Source: Klebsormidium nitens (taxonomy: Eukaryota; Streptophyta; Klebsormidiophyceae; Klebsormidiales; Klebsormidiaceae). From it: a stretch of DNA of 64,000 nt. Positions 1 to 12,033 of the stretch are shown here, piece by piece. The stretch covers positions 62,001 through 126,000 of the forward strand of contig DF237174.1 of assembly GCA_000708835.1 (NCBI GenBank), read 5' to 3'. The notes under the pieces were generated by a model. That model was not told the DNA's origin. It saw nothing but the letters and a program-made list of their open reading frames with translations, and searched no databases. Both the position numbers and the translations under genes were made by a program. Positions within the stretch are counted from its first letter, which is position 1. Each line of letters starts with the position of its first letter.

Positions 1-897
1 CGCGTCATCTTTCGGAGATTGCCGACAATCGTTCTTTTCGCTTTCTGATCCCTGCAATCAGCCTTCAACCGTGTCTCAAAACTCCTCGTCCCTGCGAATT
101 GACTGGACGCATTATCCGTTGGATTGGTGCAGGGTCCCACGTTGCTCCTTAACTGAGCTTCGCTGACTTGAAGCTGCCTCTTGACTCACCTCTTGCTTTC
201 GCTTCTTTCACTCGCCGTATGCAGACGCCGTTTAATCTTTCCGGCAGCACCTGAGCGGAAGCGAAGGGCGGAAGTCAGAGCTAGACACCAAAGCCTCCCG
301 GTCGTGAAAAGGCTCTCGTTCAGAACTGGGATCTTGGCAAAAGCCGCGTGGACGATCGGCACCGCGCCGAACAGCTATCGGGTTTGATGACACTCTTCGT
401 GGGAGTGCGTTGTATTTTTTTGAATTGATTCTCAATCGTGATTGTGGAGAGTTCAACTTCTCAAGAAGGGTCTCGGCTTCTGTACAGGTCCCATGAGTTT
501 GGGGTCTCAGGAAAGACGGACGAGAGCGGATTTACGCGGGAACTCGTTCACGGAGAAAGCTGCCCAAATCTTGACTAGTAGTAGTGTCGTTCGATTGTGG
601 AAGGAAGGGTGATAATGGGCGAGCCAATAACGAAACAAGGAATGATCGTCAGAAAAAATGACGAAACCGATTCTGAAGGTAGGTTTTGAAATGAACCTCG
701 GGAAGAGTGATGATGTGGGCTCTACTAACAGAGACAGCGCAAGACTCGCCTTCCCGTCCCCACCTCAGTGCCGACTTCCATCCCCCGAACATTCTGCCTT
801 TGCAGAATGACAAAGAAGAGCCCCAAGAGAGCCTGGTGCACTTCATTGCAGAAGTCTCTGTTAATGCTACAGTCGGTTTTCTTTGTAAAGTTCCATG
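1..897. other. No supported gene; possible 3' end of the cold-shock gene
   Basis: I see no reading frame here with recognisable protein character. Short open frames on both strands lack family motifs. If the minus-strand UNR-like gene has further 3' exons beyond 967 they lie here. Several AG acceptors occur between about 800 and 870 on the minus strand, but none continues a cold-shock repeat convincingly. The rest may be 3' UTR or intergenic sequence. Confidence 0.4.
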
Positions 898-3800
898 TCA
901 CATGTCGTTTCCTTCAAAAGATGGGTTTCGGCGCAGAGATACAGCCGCATAGGAGAGAGAGCTCACATCAAAGAGGACCGCAGACCCCTTCGCCGCCTTC
1001 TTCACGACGATGGCGTTTTCCTTCCCCGTCCGGTAATCGTGTACCACCCTGATGCGCAAAGGAAGAAGGCAATCAGGCGAGCCTTCTTTATTGTTCGTAT
1101 CAAGGAACTGGACACAATTTCTTGCTCTTCTTTGTTCACTTTCCATTTTCAATCTGGACATCGTGCAACACCTACATTGGGGGGAGGTCGACATAGATCC
1201 CCGCTTGGTAAAAGACTAACGAAAGCTTTCCGTTTGCCCTTTTGAAAACTTGGTCATTCCTGCAACTTAAACAGAAAGAGTGGAGAAAACCAGCAAGCGT
1301 CACAAAAAAGATGGCAGCTCACGTGTACTCAACGTCGTCTCCTATGTGCAGGCCGCTCGTGCTTTCGTCCTTTTGAACCTGCAAACACCACAACGATTTT
1401 GAGACTCCTCAAACAGTAAGAATGTTGTTTGAAGTCTCAAGCTGGCTCGATTAGTTTTCTGGACAGGCGCGCGCCGAAAGCTGAGTTTACACTCTGTTGG
1501 AGCCTCTAGTTCGGAGCTCCAAGGAGAACCTCCAATGAGTAGGCAGCCGCTAGGACAGAACGCAACACGTCTGGCTTATCCCCAGAAGGAAAAGGAAAAT
1601 GATGACATGAGCTTTCCACAGAAAGCCTACGTTCCAGGAAAAACTCTTCTACCGTATTTCAACGAAGTCCTTATTTCTCCAACCGCGAGTCGAGTGGCTC
1701 AACGGTATGTTCTATTCCAACCACAAATTCATACTGTCATACTGTCATACTGTCATACTGTCATACTGTCAGGACGACAGGTTTGCAACGCTGTAACGAT
1801 CCTCGACGGGTGACGCTCGAGCCTCGGGAATCCAAACTAGAAAAGGGTGCTGAGAACGCGTGCTGACATATCCAGGGAAGCTGTACATTGGTTCGTCGTA
1901 GACTCACGTTTCAGCTTTTTGGAAGAAGCAAGCCGTTCGGAGGGCCACATGTTGCGCAAATGCCATCGACAAAGCTTCTCAAACTAGAAACGGAATCCAG
2001 TTTCGATGGTACGTTATTTTCAGAGAAAGTCTTGAACCAGAAAAGCGACTTACTTCCGACATGTGGAAGAAGGTATCTTCGCTCCTGTCGGACGACCGGA
2101 TGAAGCCAAACTTGTGGTCCTTGATAAGCGACACAACGCCCAGCTCTCTCCGCTCTGCCATGGGCTACGGAAAATCGCAGAAAACGGCGGTTAACCACGG
2201 GTTATGGAAGGATGTTGGGAAGTTGCGGGGCAGTTCTGAACCATTCCGCGAGGAGCATACCGAAGGACACGGATAGTAGGAGCGTACTCAAATGAGCGTA
2301 CATCAGAGAATGTCCGGAAGCTATGACAGGTGTGGAACCGTTCAGGCCGGTCTTGAGTCTCACCTTGACTATTTCAAGGTCCACCGCCCTTTCCGCTCTC
2401 GTCAGAGGGTTCAGCGCAACCCCAAAGCTAACCTGCAAACCCAAAACCAGACGTCACAGCAAGACTTAGAAGCAACCCGATACTGTCGCGACCTTCCTGC
2501 AAGAGACTGAGCAGTCCCGTTCTTGAGCTCAATTGGAGCCGTCTGCTTAATGACCCAAAAGAGACGGACCTCTTCTCTCCATCGGTGCTCAGATTTCGAC
2601 AAGATGTTGCAAAGCTCTACATTGAGTGTTTTCCACAGGAATCAACCCGGCCGTTCAATGTCAAGAAGAGAAAGTCGGCAAGACTTCTGCACGTTGCCGC
2701 ACTGGCACTCGCAAGTGACAGAGGGCGATCCCAAGCAACCTCGCTCCGAACCTTCTTCCGGAAGTTACGGTTCTGGAGCTGCTTTGATCTCTCTCTGGCG
2801 TCACCACTCATGCTTTAGCGCATGCTTCATTTAACGAAGTCTCGTACCTCATCTCCTAGGTCTGGCTTGACCGACGGCTCTCCCTCTGTTGCCCCGTACG
2901 TTGCCAAATGAGACGCCCCCTGGTCGTCACGATAGTGCACCAGCCCCGCTTCAACCTGGAAAAGGCATCTTAAGGCCCTCACACTCATACTCGTTTCCAT
3001 TACTTCGGACATTTTTGAAGCAACTTTCAGTAGTTTGAGGGTCGACGGTTGCTCCCAGTTCCTTTCAGATCTTCAAAGAGCAAGTGTTGGAGAACGGCAA
3101 AGATAGCACACATGGGTTTGGTCTGCGATTGCATGTTTGAGACAAATGGACGGGATGGACGCTCTCATGCCTGAGTATGACATGCTCCTTTGCCGCTGCT
3201 CTTCGTACGGAGTCCCGTTCCGTTCTGTTTGCCATTTGATAAATCTTTGTGCCAAACTTGCATGAAGGAAGCGGAAGCTCTGACACGAGCAGAGTCCCTG
3301 AACCATCACTACTGGCTTTCTTGCGGGGTAACAGAACGTTGCAAGAACAGACTTTTCTCGGATCTGACAAGACAAACGAAATCCAAGATGTTTGCGATTC
3401 GCTCGCAAACCTGATAAAGCAGGAGGGGTGGGCATGATTGCAGAAAGGAAACTAACAACCTCAGAACCGGTCCCTGACCACACAAAGCAAGGACCCAAAA
3501 CTTTGAAATGAAAATCATCTCCACTCCCACCTGCTTGTCCCTGCGCTGCGAGGGCTGTCGGCAGACCACCCCCGTACGGCGCTCCTGCGAAACCTCTTCC
3601 TTGCTCTCCGTTTTTGGCAACAGCCGAACACTGGTCGCCATCGGCTTGCCGGTGTTTGGGTCGGTTGTAAGCCTGAAAGACAGAGCAAAAGCCTTCTGAG
3701 AAGACAATAGCTTCCTTTGGCGGTTGCAAATGTTTTCTGGTCGATAGTGCATCTCCTTCGGATGTAGCTTTCTGTAAACAGAACTCATGACACATTCGTA

Positions 3801-5883
3801 GATTGGTCGTGCACCATCTAAACTCTGCCACCAAGATTGTGCAGCCATCCAAGTAAGCAGAGTAGAATACCCCAATACTAGGTTTGAAGCAAAGTCAACC
3901 AGAGGAGCAGAATTGGTTGCGGCAAACGCCTTAATCCGCGCCAATCCAACAGAAAAGAGGAGACCCCCGAAATGCGAGCAAGGGTTGACTACTCACACAA
4001 AGTCAACCAGATCGTCCTCCTGCAACCGCTTCGCCCCATCCGTATGCCCCACCTCAATGTGGCTAAAGTGAAAGAACACCTTCCCCTCCGGTTCCGTCTT
4101 CACAAACCCAAACGTGTCCTTCAAAACCACAACCACCCCCCCCTTGCGCGGCCGCCCGTCCGCTTTCGGCGCCCCCCGCCGCTCCCCCCGCGACACGAGC
4201 TTGATCTGCACGGCCTTCTTCTCCCCCCCTGTCCGTTTTGAAACGCACGTCCTAAACTCAACCTGGTCGCCTGCCTGCAGCCTCGTCGACGGCTCTGCCA
4301 AATCGCCCGCACCGAAAGGAAAGTACTCCCCCTCGCTCTCGTTTCCTTCCCCAGCGACAAAGATGCGCCCCCCATATGCTTCTTCCCTGCGCCGCTGCCC
4401 CCCCCGCAGCTCACGGTCCACAACGCCCTTCAAAACCTCCTCGCTAACATCATCCTCGAGAGTCCCCGCGGGGAGCACCTTCACACGCCGTGCCATCGGC
4501 TTGCCCGACTTCTCGTCCACCGGCACGTAGTCAAACTCGACTTCCTGGCCCGGTTCGACTAGCATCGTCAGGTCCGGTTTCCGACCCCCACCCGTCGCTT
4601 CCGAGCCCTCGTTTTCGTCTTGGTCCAGGCCCGTGACGTGGAAGAAAATCTCGGCATTCCCCCGCTGGTAGCACTGGATGAACCCAAACGACTCTTTCAC
4701 CGAGGCGATCCTGCCAAACTCCCTTTTGGGGGGGAAGGCGCCACTGGCCGAGTCCGCATTTGCAGACTCACTCCTTCCCCCTCCCCTGGGACCCCTGCCT
4801 CTTGGGCCCCTCCCTAAGACCCCCCCATCACTATGCTGCAAATGTGCACCCTCGTCCACCCCCCCTTCAGCATTCCCGTCCCTCGGCCTTCTACCGGAAC
4901 CCCGCCCCCCCCTCCCGCTGTCCCTATAAGCGCCCCCGCTGTTGTAATTGCTCGGCCGACTCCGACCCTCGGTTTCGTACTCAGAGACCCTGTAATCGAC
5001 GCCAGCGGTGCGGTAGTCCTGCTGCGGTGGTTGGATGATGGGTTTCGCCTGCCCTTCTGGATCATCGGAATAAAGCTTTCCACTGTCGGTGCTTTGTTGA
5101 AAACCCCGGCCTCTCCGTTGGCGCGACGGCCCATCCTGTCAGAAGAAAAGAAGAGAGACAAGACTGTGAGCTTTTTGTCAATTTTGTGAAGCTAGACGAT
5201 TACTGGCGTGTCCGAAAGGAACTCATTTGGCACCAGGAATTGATATGAAGTCATTGTGGCTATCATGTAGGATGCGAAACAAGAATGGTGGATGCATAGA
5301 TACGATTTATCCTCCAATGCTACCAAGCCCTACCCCCGGGATCTGATTGTTGCATTAGTGATACAAGAGCGAACCCAGAGAAAACCCTTGGAATGTGCGC
5401 TACTACTTAGCTGACGGACAACCAAAGAATTGGATTCCGGAATTGGAGATCGTGGATTGCTGGCAGATTAATTGCCATGGATTGCACTGAATTTGTAAGT
5501 CGATGTGCCTGCTCTATTCCAATTATGCAGATTATAGTCTGCTTGTGTACTCTAGCCAGAAGTAGAATGCAGTTTGAAAAATCCATGTCCAAAGAGCATG
5601 ATGAGATCAGATAAAAATTGCAATCAGATGGACCTGCGACGAGGTGACAAACGGAACAGCGGCAGTCAGTATCTCATTGCATGGTAACGGTAGACGCAGG
5701 CTCATGTTCCGCTAGAAAGGGCTTCGCTCTTCTCATTCACATGACTTGTTGTCGTCCTCCATGAATCAAAGTTTTGCTTCATCGGATCAAGCATAGATCA
5801 ACTCTCCCAAAATGATTGCACAACCTTTGATGGCTGCAAATCAACCCTGTGCTCACCTTGCTCGCAGGCCCTTTGTTCGCCAT
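898..5883 (-). CDS. UNR/CSDE1-like protein with alternating cold-shock domains
   Basis: Predicted cytoplasmic RNA-binding protein. Eight exons join in frame on the minus strand: 5883-5857 (MANKGPASK, then GTGAGC), 5135-3997, 3672-3531, 2955-2848, 2432-2364, 2164-2054, 1378-1323 and 1048-967. The last either reads through to a stop at 898 (about 600 aa in total) or splices at GTGAGC into unseen 3' exons. A Gly/Arg-rich N-terminus of about 125 residues is followed by canonical cold-shock domains, each with an FGFI/FGFV RNP1 and an FFH RNP2 (ESFGFIQC/IFFHVTG, DTFGFVKT/VFFHFSH, HKFGFIRS/TFFHMSE). These alternate with degenerate domains that keep the GDxV(E/S)F pattern and RTG-type turns. This alternation is typical of UNR/CSDE1, known in animals for mRNA translation and stability. 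The minus-strand start faces the Obg start 394 bases away. The 3' end and exact size are uncertain. Confidence 0.75.
1731..1770. repeat. Perfect microsatellite, ATACTGTC x 5
   Basis: Five exact head-to-tail copies of the 8-mer ATACTGTC fill 40 bases. They lie inside the intron between exons 6 and 7 of the UNR-like gene. This is probably a simple slippage repeat. Confidence 0.95.
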
Positions 5884-6277
5884 GATGATAGCCGCTTCCT
5901 TTCCTATGACAAGAAGTCAACCTGGTTGAAGCTTGCCCAAGCTTGCCCTTCCGCCCTCTATTGAGACGTTGCTAATGCTGATTTGCCTTTGATGAGCAGG
6001 TGGACTGAGTCAGCATTGAGCAACCACTCCAACACAAATTGGGAAAAACAAACCTCAAGAAGTTCCCAGCGTTTCGTACTTCCGAAAAGAGGCGCTCCCT
6101 TACGAGCCGTTGTCTCTCTTCGTAACGCCGGTAGCCCAAATTCCCGGAAGAAGTTCCGGCTTCGAGCACTCTGCGCATGCTTCTCATAATCTCATTGCCT
6201 TGCTGCTGAATCCAGGCTGAATCCAAGCATATCAGCCAGCTAAAATCAGCAGGCTCAGAGCAGGAAGGAGCGTGGTA
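5884..6277. promoter_or_regulatory. Divergent intergenic region, UNR-like gene / ObgC
   Basis: These 394 bases separate the minus-strand ATG at 5883 from the plus-strand ATG at 6278, so both 5' UTRs and promoters must fit here. A short duplication of GCTTGCCC lies near 5930-5950. I see no clear TATA box. Shared bidirectional control is inference. Confidence 0.5.
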
Positions 6278-9200
6278 ATGGCGTTCGCACAGGCGGCCTT
6301 TCAGAGCGATGCCCTCTTTCGTCTCCCTGCCTCTGGCAAAGAGCCGTCATGGAGCTCCTTGGATTTAAAGCCAAGGTTTCTCCTAGCAGGAAACAGCCGG
6401 GCTCCCTGCGATGGTGGGAGTGGTCGCAGGTGTTTGAGCGGCCCCATTGCTTTCTCAAATGGAATCCTTCCATTCAGCCACAATGCACATTCTAGCAAAG
6501 GTTTGAATTCTGCTTCGTCTTCCTTCTTGTCGAATTGGTGTCCTTTGACCGGTGAAAGTAAACCAGGGAGCAGACGGCACGGCAACTCGAGAGTCCATGC
6601 TCGGTTGGCCAACCAGTCTCTAGAAAAGAAGCAGAAGCTTGCATTCGAGCCAAAGAAAGCGAGCAGTACCTTCGACGAAATAGACTCGGTGGCCAAGGAA
6701 CCTCACAAGTACTTTGATCAAGCGGTCATCACAGTAAAAGCTGGTGATGGGGGCCACGGCACCCTCATAAAAAAGACTAAGAAGAAGCCCGCAGCAAAAG
6801 GCCAAAAGGCCAGGCGCCCCAAGGCCAGGCGAGGCCCTGATGGAGAGATTCAGTTGCCGATGGGGGGTGGTGGTGGCGACATTGTGCTGTATGCTGACCC
6901 GAACCTAGAGACGTTGTTGGAGTTCCACAGGAAGAAGAAGTTTCAGGGGGGGAGGGGGGGCAATGTGGATGCGATGCTGGGGCTTGGTGCGGACCTGCTG
7001 AGTGGGACGGACGCGCCAGAGCTGAGGGTCCCAGTGCCTGTTGGTAAGTGGCACTTACTGAAGGAAACTGCGAAAGAGTGTGGCTAGTGGTGTCTGTCAC
7101 TTGCTTCCAACTGTCGGTTAAGAGTAGCTTTTCTCAGCAAAACCCTAATTGAGACACTTGGGGTCAAAGGTTTGAGATTGATGGGGGTGGTGCGACAACG
7201 TGTTCTTTGGCATGAACATCACTTGAGCCTTTTCAGGCTCACTTTTCCAGTGGCACGCACCGGCTGGCAAACTCCGCATTGGTCGTGCGAAGCATTTTGC
7301 TTCCAGCATCAATCACCGGTCTGTCATCTAGTGCATCCCCGTACCACCTTATACCCCCCTTTTGTCCCTAGGCACTGTCGTCAAGCGCAAACGAGGAGGC
7401 GCGTTCCTCGCTGACCTCAGCAAGCCTGGCGCGGAGCTTCGGGTGGCGAGGGGAGGTCAGGGAGGGGTCAGCATTTTAGAGGCAGCACAGCAAGGTCCTG
7501 GGGAAGGAGACGTGGTGGCTAGCACCGACAAAAAGGCGCTCCTGACAGGAGTGCCGGGGGAGGAAGTGAAGCTGGAGTTGACACTCAGGGTCGTCGCAGA
7601 CTTGGGGCTTGTGGTGAGCTTCGCTGCGGTGTGAATTGCTGGTGGTAAGCTGAAAAGGGCACGGAGTAAGCTGAAAAGGGCACGGAGTACGTGTCGTAAT
7701 AGGAGCACCACTTGCCGATCTATGCCTGAAGCACTCGCGAGTCAAGCTGAGCTTTCATCTGTCAAATGTGTGCTGATGTTTCGTTTGAAGTGTATCTAAG
7801 TGGACCCTTTGCAACATCCTTGTTGGTTGTCTGAATGAAATTGCAAACTTTACAAGCACTCTTGAACAAGAGCCCTTCATGATTGGTATGATTCCATGAT
7901 ATGATGGCCGCATCGCATGGCCGCAGAAGTCTCCAGATTCTTGAAGGCCTTTGCAAAGTTGTAGCTCGAAGTGGCCTCACCCCTCAACTCGTCATCACTT
8001 CCCTCTACAGGGCCTCCCCAATGCCGGCAAGTCGTCTCTCCTGAAAGCAGTCAGCCAGGCCAAACCTGACATCGCAGACTATCCTTTCACGACGCTGATG
8101 CCTAATCTTGGGAGAATGGCGGGGGATCCCCTTGCACCAGATGGGGGCGCGGACTTTGGTGCGACGATGGCGGACCTTCCGGGACTGATCGAAGGCGCGC
8201 ACATGGGGAGGGTGAGCCCTATTTCTGGCGCCGTAGCATGTTGACGGCGATGGTTGTGGAAAAACGGTGTCGTCGTCTGGTCAGTAAAACAGTCTGGCAG
8301 GGGGAGGCCCTATATCTGGCGGGCAGACTGGCACTCAAAATAATGTATAGATGTTGGTGTGTTTCTGTTTAAATGAGGCTAGGGAGGGCCTATCCCAGTC
8401 CCACCAAGTGTCGGGTGTTGAGGCGAACCATGTACTATGTGCACCAGATCTAGTCGTGGCTCTCCTTCCAAAATGCTCTTGCATGATAGAAAGCGGCGCC
8501 CCTTGCATTCTCAAGACATTCTCAAGAAAGTGTGCACCATTGGCCCCCTCGCTCGAGGGGCAAAGAATAGTCAAAGGGAAAAGAAAAGGGGAAAGCAGAA
8601 AGAAAGAGGAGAACCTACGTGCCCTGCTACAAGCAAGCTATTGATGCACGAGACCTCAGAAAACCACGTCTTCTTCAAGGCACCCCGGTGACGTCCTCAG
8701 CTTAGTACGTTTCTAGCCCCAACACGTCAGAATCGGTATTTGCACAAGCCCTTGAAACTTTAGTTCCTCCACCCTAAGAACTCTGCTAGAAATTTGCCGG
8801 GTCTCCGCTGCAGGGTCTCGGCCGGATGTTCCTTCGGCACTTGAGGCGAACGCGGCTGCTGGTCCACGTGGTCGATGCGTCCAATCCCGACCCGCTGCAA
8901 GACTTCCTCATTCTGCGCGAGGTGCGAACTTTTTCCAATCTGTCTGAGATGGCAGCTACGTTTGCAGGAGGTCGGCCCTTTGATTGCAGGCTAAGTGGTT
9001 TTGCACCAGGGACTCGTGTCAGGATAGTTTTGTCTTATATTTGATTCTGAGGCTGCCAGGGGTGTAACTTGCTCTCAAGAATCTGTGCACTGGTGAACGT
9101 TTCTTACGGCGGATGGTTGTCCATTGGGGTTCCACTCATGCAGGATGTGAAATCGAACGCAGGCTTGACCATCAAGCGTATGGAGACGTTCTTTCGCTTC

Positions 9201-10506
9201 TGAAATCGGTTCAATGTCTCTCTTAGCAGAGGGTGCAATTGTCAAGCGGAGGGCAATGACACTCTTCATTGGTTTAAGGCTTGTACGTGTATCGGATGTT
9301 TTCTCGTCAGGTTGGCATTATCTCCCATACGGTTGGGGATGAGCTTCGTCACTTCTACAGACAGGAGCGTCGCCGTTTCTTGTTGATCAGATATTCGTTT
9401 CCGGATGTCTTTAAGCCCAATGACGTCACACTTGAAGCAGCAAGCTTTCGGAATGCACATGGTAAACTCCGTTCCTCCCTCCGCAGGAGCTCCGGATGTA
9501 CAATCCCGACTACCTCAAGCGTCCGTACATCATCGTTCTGAACAAGATTGACCGTCCGGAGGCCGCCCCGCAATGGGAGGCTGTCCGAGACCGACTGCTC
9601 GCGGGGGAGTACTTGCCGTCGGAAAAGGCGCCGGAATTTGCCGAAACTTCGACGGAGAGCCGCGGGCCAGGAAGCGCCGGCGTTGTCGGAAGCTCTGCTG
9701 ACGTTAGCAGCGGGGAGTTGAGCGCGGATGGCGACAGCGGGGTGTCGGAACGGGCGGAACGAGCGGAACGGGTGGAAAGAGCGGACGATGACGTGACGGC
9801 GAGTGCGCGGACGAGTGAGGAAATTACGACGGCTGAGGCTGCCACTTCGGGGGGTGCGAATGACGGGGATTCTCCGGGGGGTTCGATTGAAGCGGAAACA
9901 CTGTCGGATTGGGACTCCGCGGTACAGAAGGCGAAAGAAGAGGCGGGGTGGGGAAAGTCGAAGAAGGGAGGAAGCGGGGGGCGGAAGCAGGGGACAGCGG
10001 AAGAGGAAGAGGAGCGGAACGGGGCGCCGAAGGCCGTGCTGGGTATCAGCGCAAAGTACGCACTTCAACTTTTTATCTTTTGCGCTTCTACTTTCTACGG
10101 TATCTCGGTGGCAGGACTTTTCACGAGTTTGCAGACGAGTTTGCAAGATTCTGCTTAAAGGCTTGTTGCCGGATTGATCTTATTCTGACAATGCGTTCTG
10201 TCTGACGACTTGTTATGTGAGCTCAGTGTCATAGGACTTCTTTCTGCTGATTGTGGCGCAAGCCTTTGTTATTACCAAGACTTTGGGCAGAAGCTTGCCA
10301 AATGGGATAACAAGATAGTGACCGCTGACCTACCAAAAATTTTAAATACTTGATTCTGTTTCTGGTGCAGGGAGGGAACGGGCATCAGTGCGTTTCTGAA
10401 AGCAGTGCGCGAAGCCTTGAAAGAAGACGAGAACAGTCCAGTGCTGCAGAGCGAACGAAGGAGAGAGCGAAGTCGCTATGTCAAGAGCCCCTCGTGGACC
10501 CTGTGA
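6278..10506 (+). CDS. ObgC: Plastid Obg-family GTPase (ObgC)
   Basis: Large GTPase that in plants acts in plastid 50S ribosome assembly. Six exons: 6278-7043, 7372-7613, 8011-8211, 8814-8921, 9487-10055 and 10371-10506, giving 673 aa. Residues 1 to about 140 look like a transit peptide (Ser/Arg-rich, few acidic residues). The Gly-rich Obg fold starts near [18 protein letters not shown] (about 144). The G domain shows G1 GLPNAGKSS (337-345), G2 [13 protein letters not shown]3 [11 protein letters not shown]4 NKID (458-461) and G5 SAK (627-629). All exon joins are phase-consistent and reproduce the family sequence, for example [12 protein letters not shown]. The exon 4 donor is the weak GAG/GTGCGA. 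About 165 residues separate G4 from G5 where bacterial Obg has only a few tens. The insert is acidic and Ser/Ala/Glu-rich, so of low complexity. The start was chosen at ATG 6278; a GTG lies two codons upstream. Confidence 0.93.
7645..7686. repeat. 21-bp tandem duplication in ObgC intron 2
   Basis: Two exact 21-base copies beginning GTAAGCTGAAAAGGGCACGG sit about 30 bases downstream of the exon 2 donor. Each copy starts with a donor-like GTAAGC. Confidence 0.9.
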
Positions 10507-12033
10507 TAATGGTTGGGTTGACCGTCAACAGGATCTTGTGATCAGAGGCTTCCATTGTCTCTTGCTAGCCAGGCCTACGTTGGCACTGGTCATTCCATTG
10601 TTCGTGATGGATACGCGTTCTTGGGGGACAGAAACGGCAAAAGGTCAACAGGAGTTACAACTCGGTGTTTGAGCACGTGAAGCCGGGTGATCAGTGCGAC
10701 CGTGAGTGTCCATATTTGTGTCTTCACATGTACGTTTGTGACTATGCCCACGTGCAGTCACGAAGATTGCATGCCATTGCCACGCTTCTTCCAGCGGCGT
10801 TGGCATGGCATGTAGGGTGCAATGTACGATGGCCATATTGCCTGACTGTCTGAAGACTTTCACGTACAGTCACCAGTGTTACAGTCTTATTTGAACTGCG
10901 TCCCCGGGCCCGAGCCCCCCCGCTCCCTCCTCTGGCGGTCTTTACGTCGTTGCACGAAAGTGGACGACATTTTCGTCCCTGTAAACCCGAGCGATCGCTT
11001 CATGCCCTTATAATGCCCAGAGGCAAATTGATCCGGAGCTGGTTGACTCACCCCGACTTCCTTCGTTTGTAAGTCACAGGAATCTGTCCCGGCCACATGA
11101 AGCCCGGCCCCCGAAGACGGGTATGGATTGATGAGTGGGCATCTTTCTGAACGTCGCGCAGGATTGCTCTATGTTTTGGCAGTTAGCACCGTCGTTCAGA
11201 TCAATAAAATGTGCAGTCCGACCAACCAAGTCCTGCCAAGGTCTCATGATGCATCTGTGCATCACATCAGGCTGCTTGCAACGTGTCTCAGCATATTCAA
11301 AATCGAGTTGCACGGCAGATCCTCTGCCAGCAATATCGTAGTATGCTAACAGCATGCTCAAATTTTATATTCGGGACGGACCTACTGAGCTATGATAGAA
11401 ACGATTCGGGAATGATCCTTCCAGCGATCTTCTTCATAATCATGCAAGCTCTGGCGAGCCTAAGTAAAACAGCCACGTAATTGCTTCCAGTGAGCCAGTC
11501 AGCTGCTTTCGTGATCCTAAATACAATCCTAGCTTGCATGAACTCACGGCCAAATCGCTGCCGCCTTGAATAAAGCGCCTGATGATGCATGCAAGATATC
11601 GAAGAACGAGAAGCGTACTGTAGGCCAGGTTTAATACGATCTTGAAAGATCCTAAGCATTGACAGAACCGGCCGACCAGTTGTATCCAACGGTCTCGATC
11701 TGAGTCTTCGTCGCCTACTAAACCGCCAGGGTTTTGAATCTGTTGCTGGTCAAGCCGCGGCCGCACGCGCTCCAGGTCCAGCCTGGCGGCCACGCACGCG
11801 TCAATGAAGCTGCGCTGTGTTACAGTATATGATTTAACCGATGCAGTTCTCGGCCTCGCTGTTGGGTAGGAATTCCTAGAGCAGAGGACTCAGAGTGCTA
11901 GCACCAACTTCATGGTCTGCCCACATGGGAACGTGGGTACGACTCATCCCAACAGCAAACCCTTGCAACCTTTTTTACTTTTGACTGGCAAATACAGGCA
12001 CCGACAATCTTGTATCAGTGTATGGGAGCCACG
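10507..12033. other. Intergenic, no gene seen
   Basis: This stretch holds the ObgC 3' UTR and terminator, then the promoter and 5' UTR of the first DUF4419 gene. The open frames are short, have no recognisable motif, and are not supported by splice-consistent extensions. Confidence 0.5.

Noticed and set aside
2433-2847. Minus-strand frames between cold-shock exons 4 and 5
   Set aside because: GDE/VSFGVALN joins directly in phase across this stretch and completes the domain, so it is an intron.
9355-10146. 263-codon minus-strand open frame
   Set aside because: Arg/Pro/Leu-rich shadow of ObgC exon 5.
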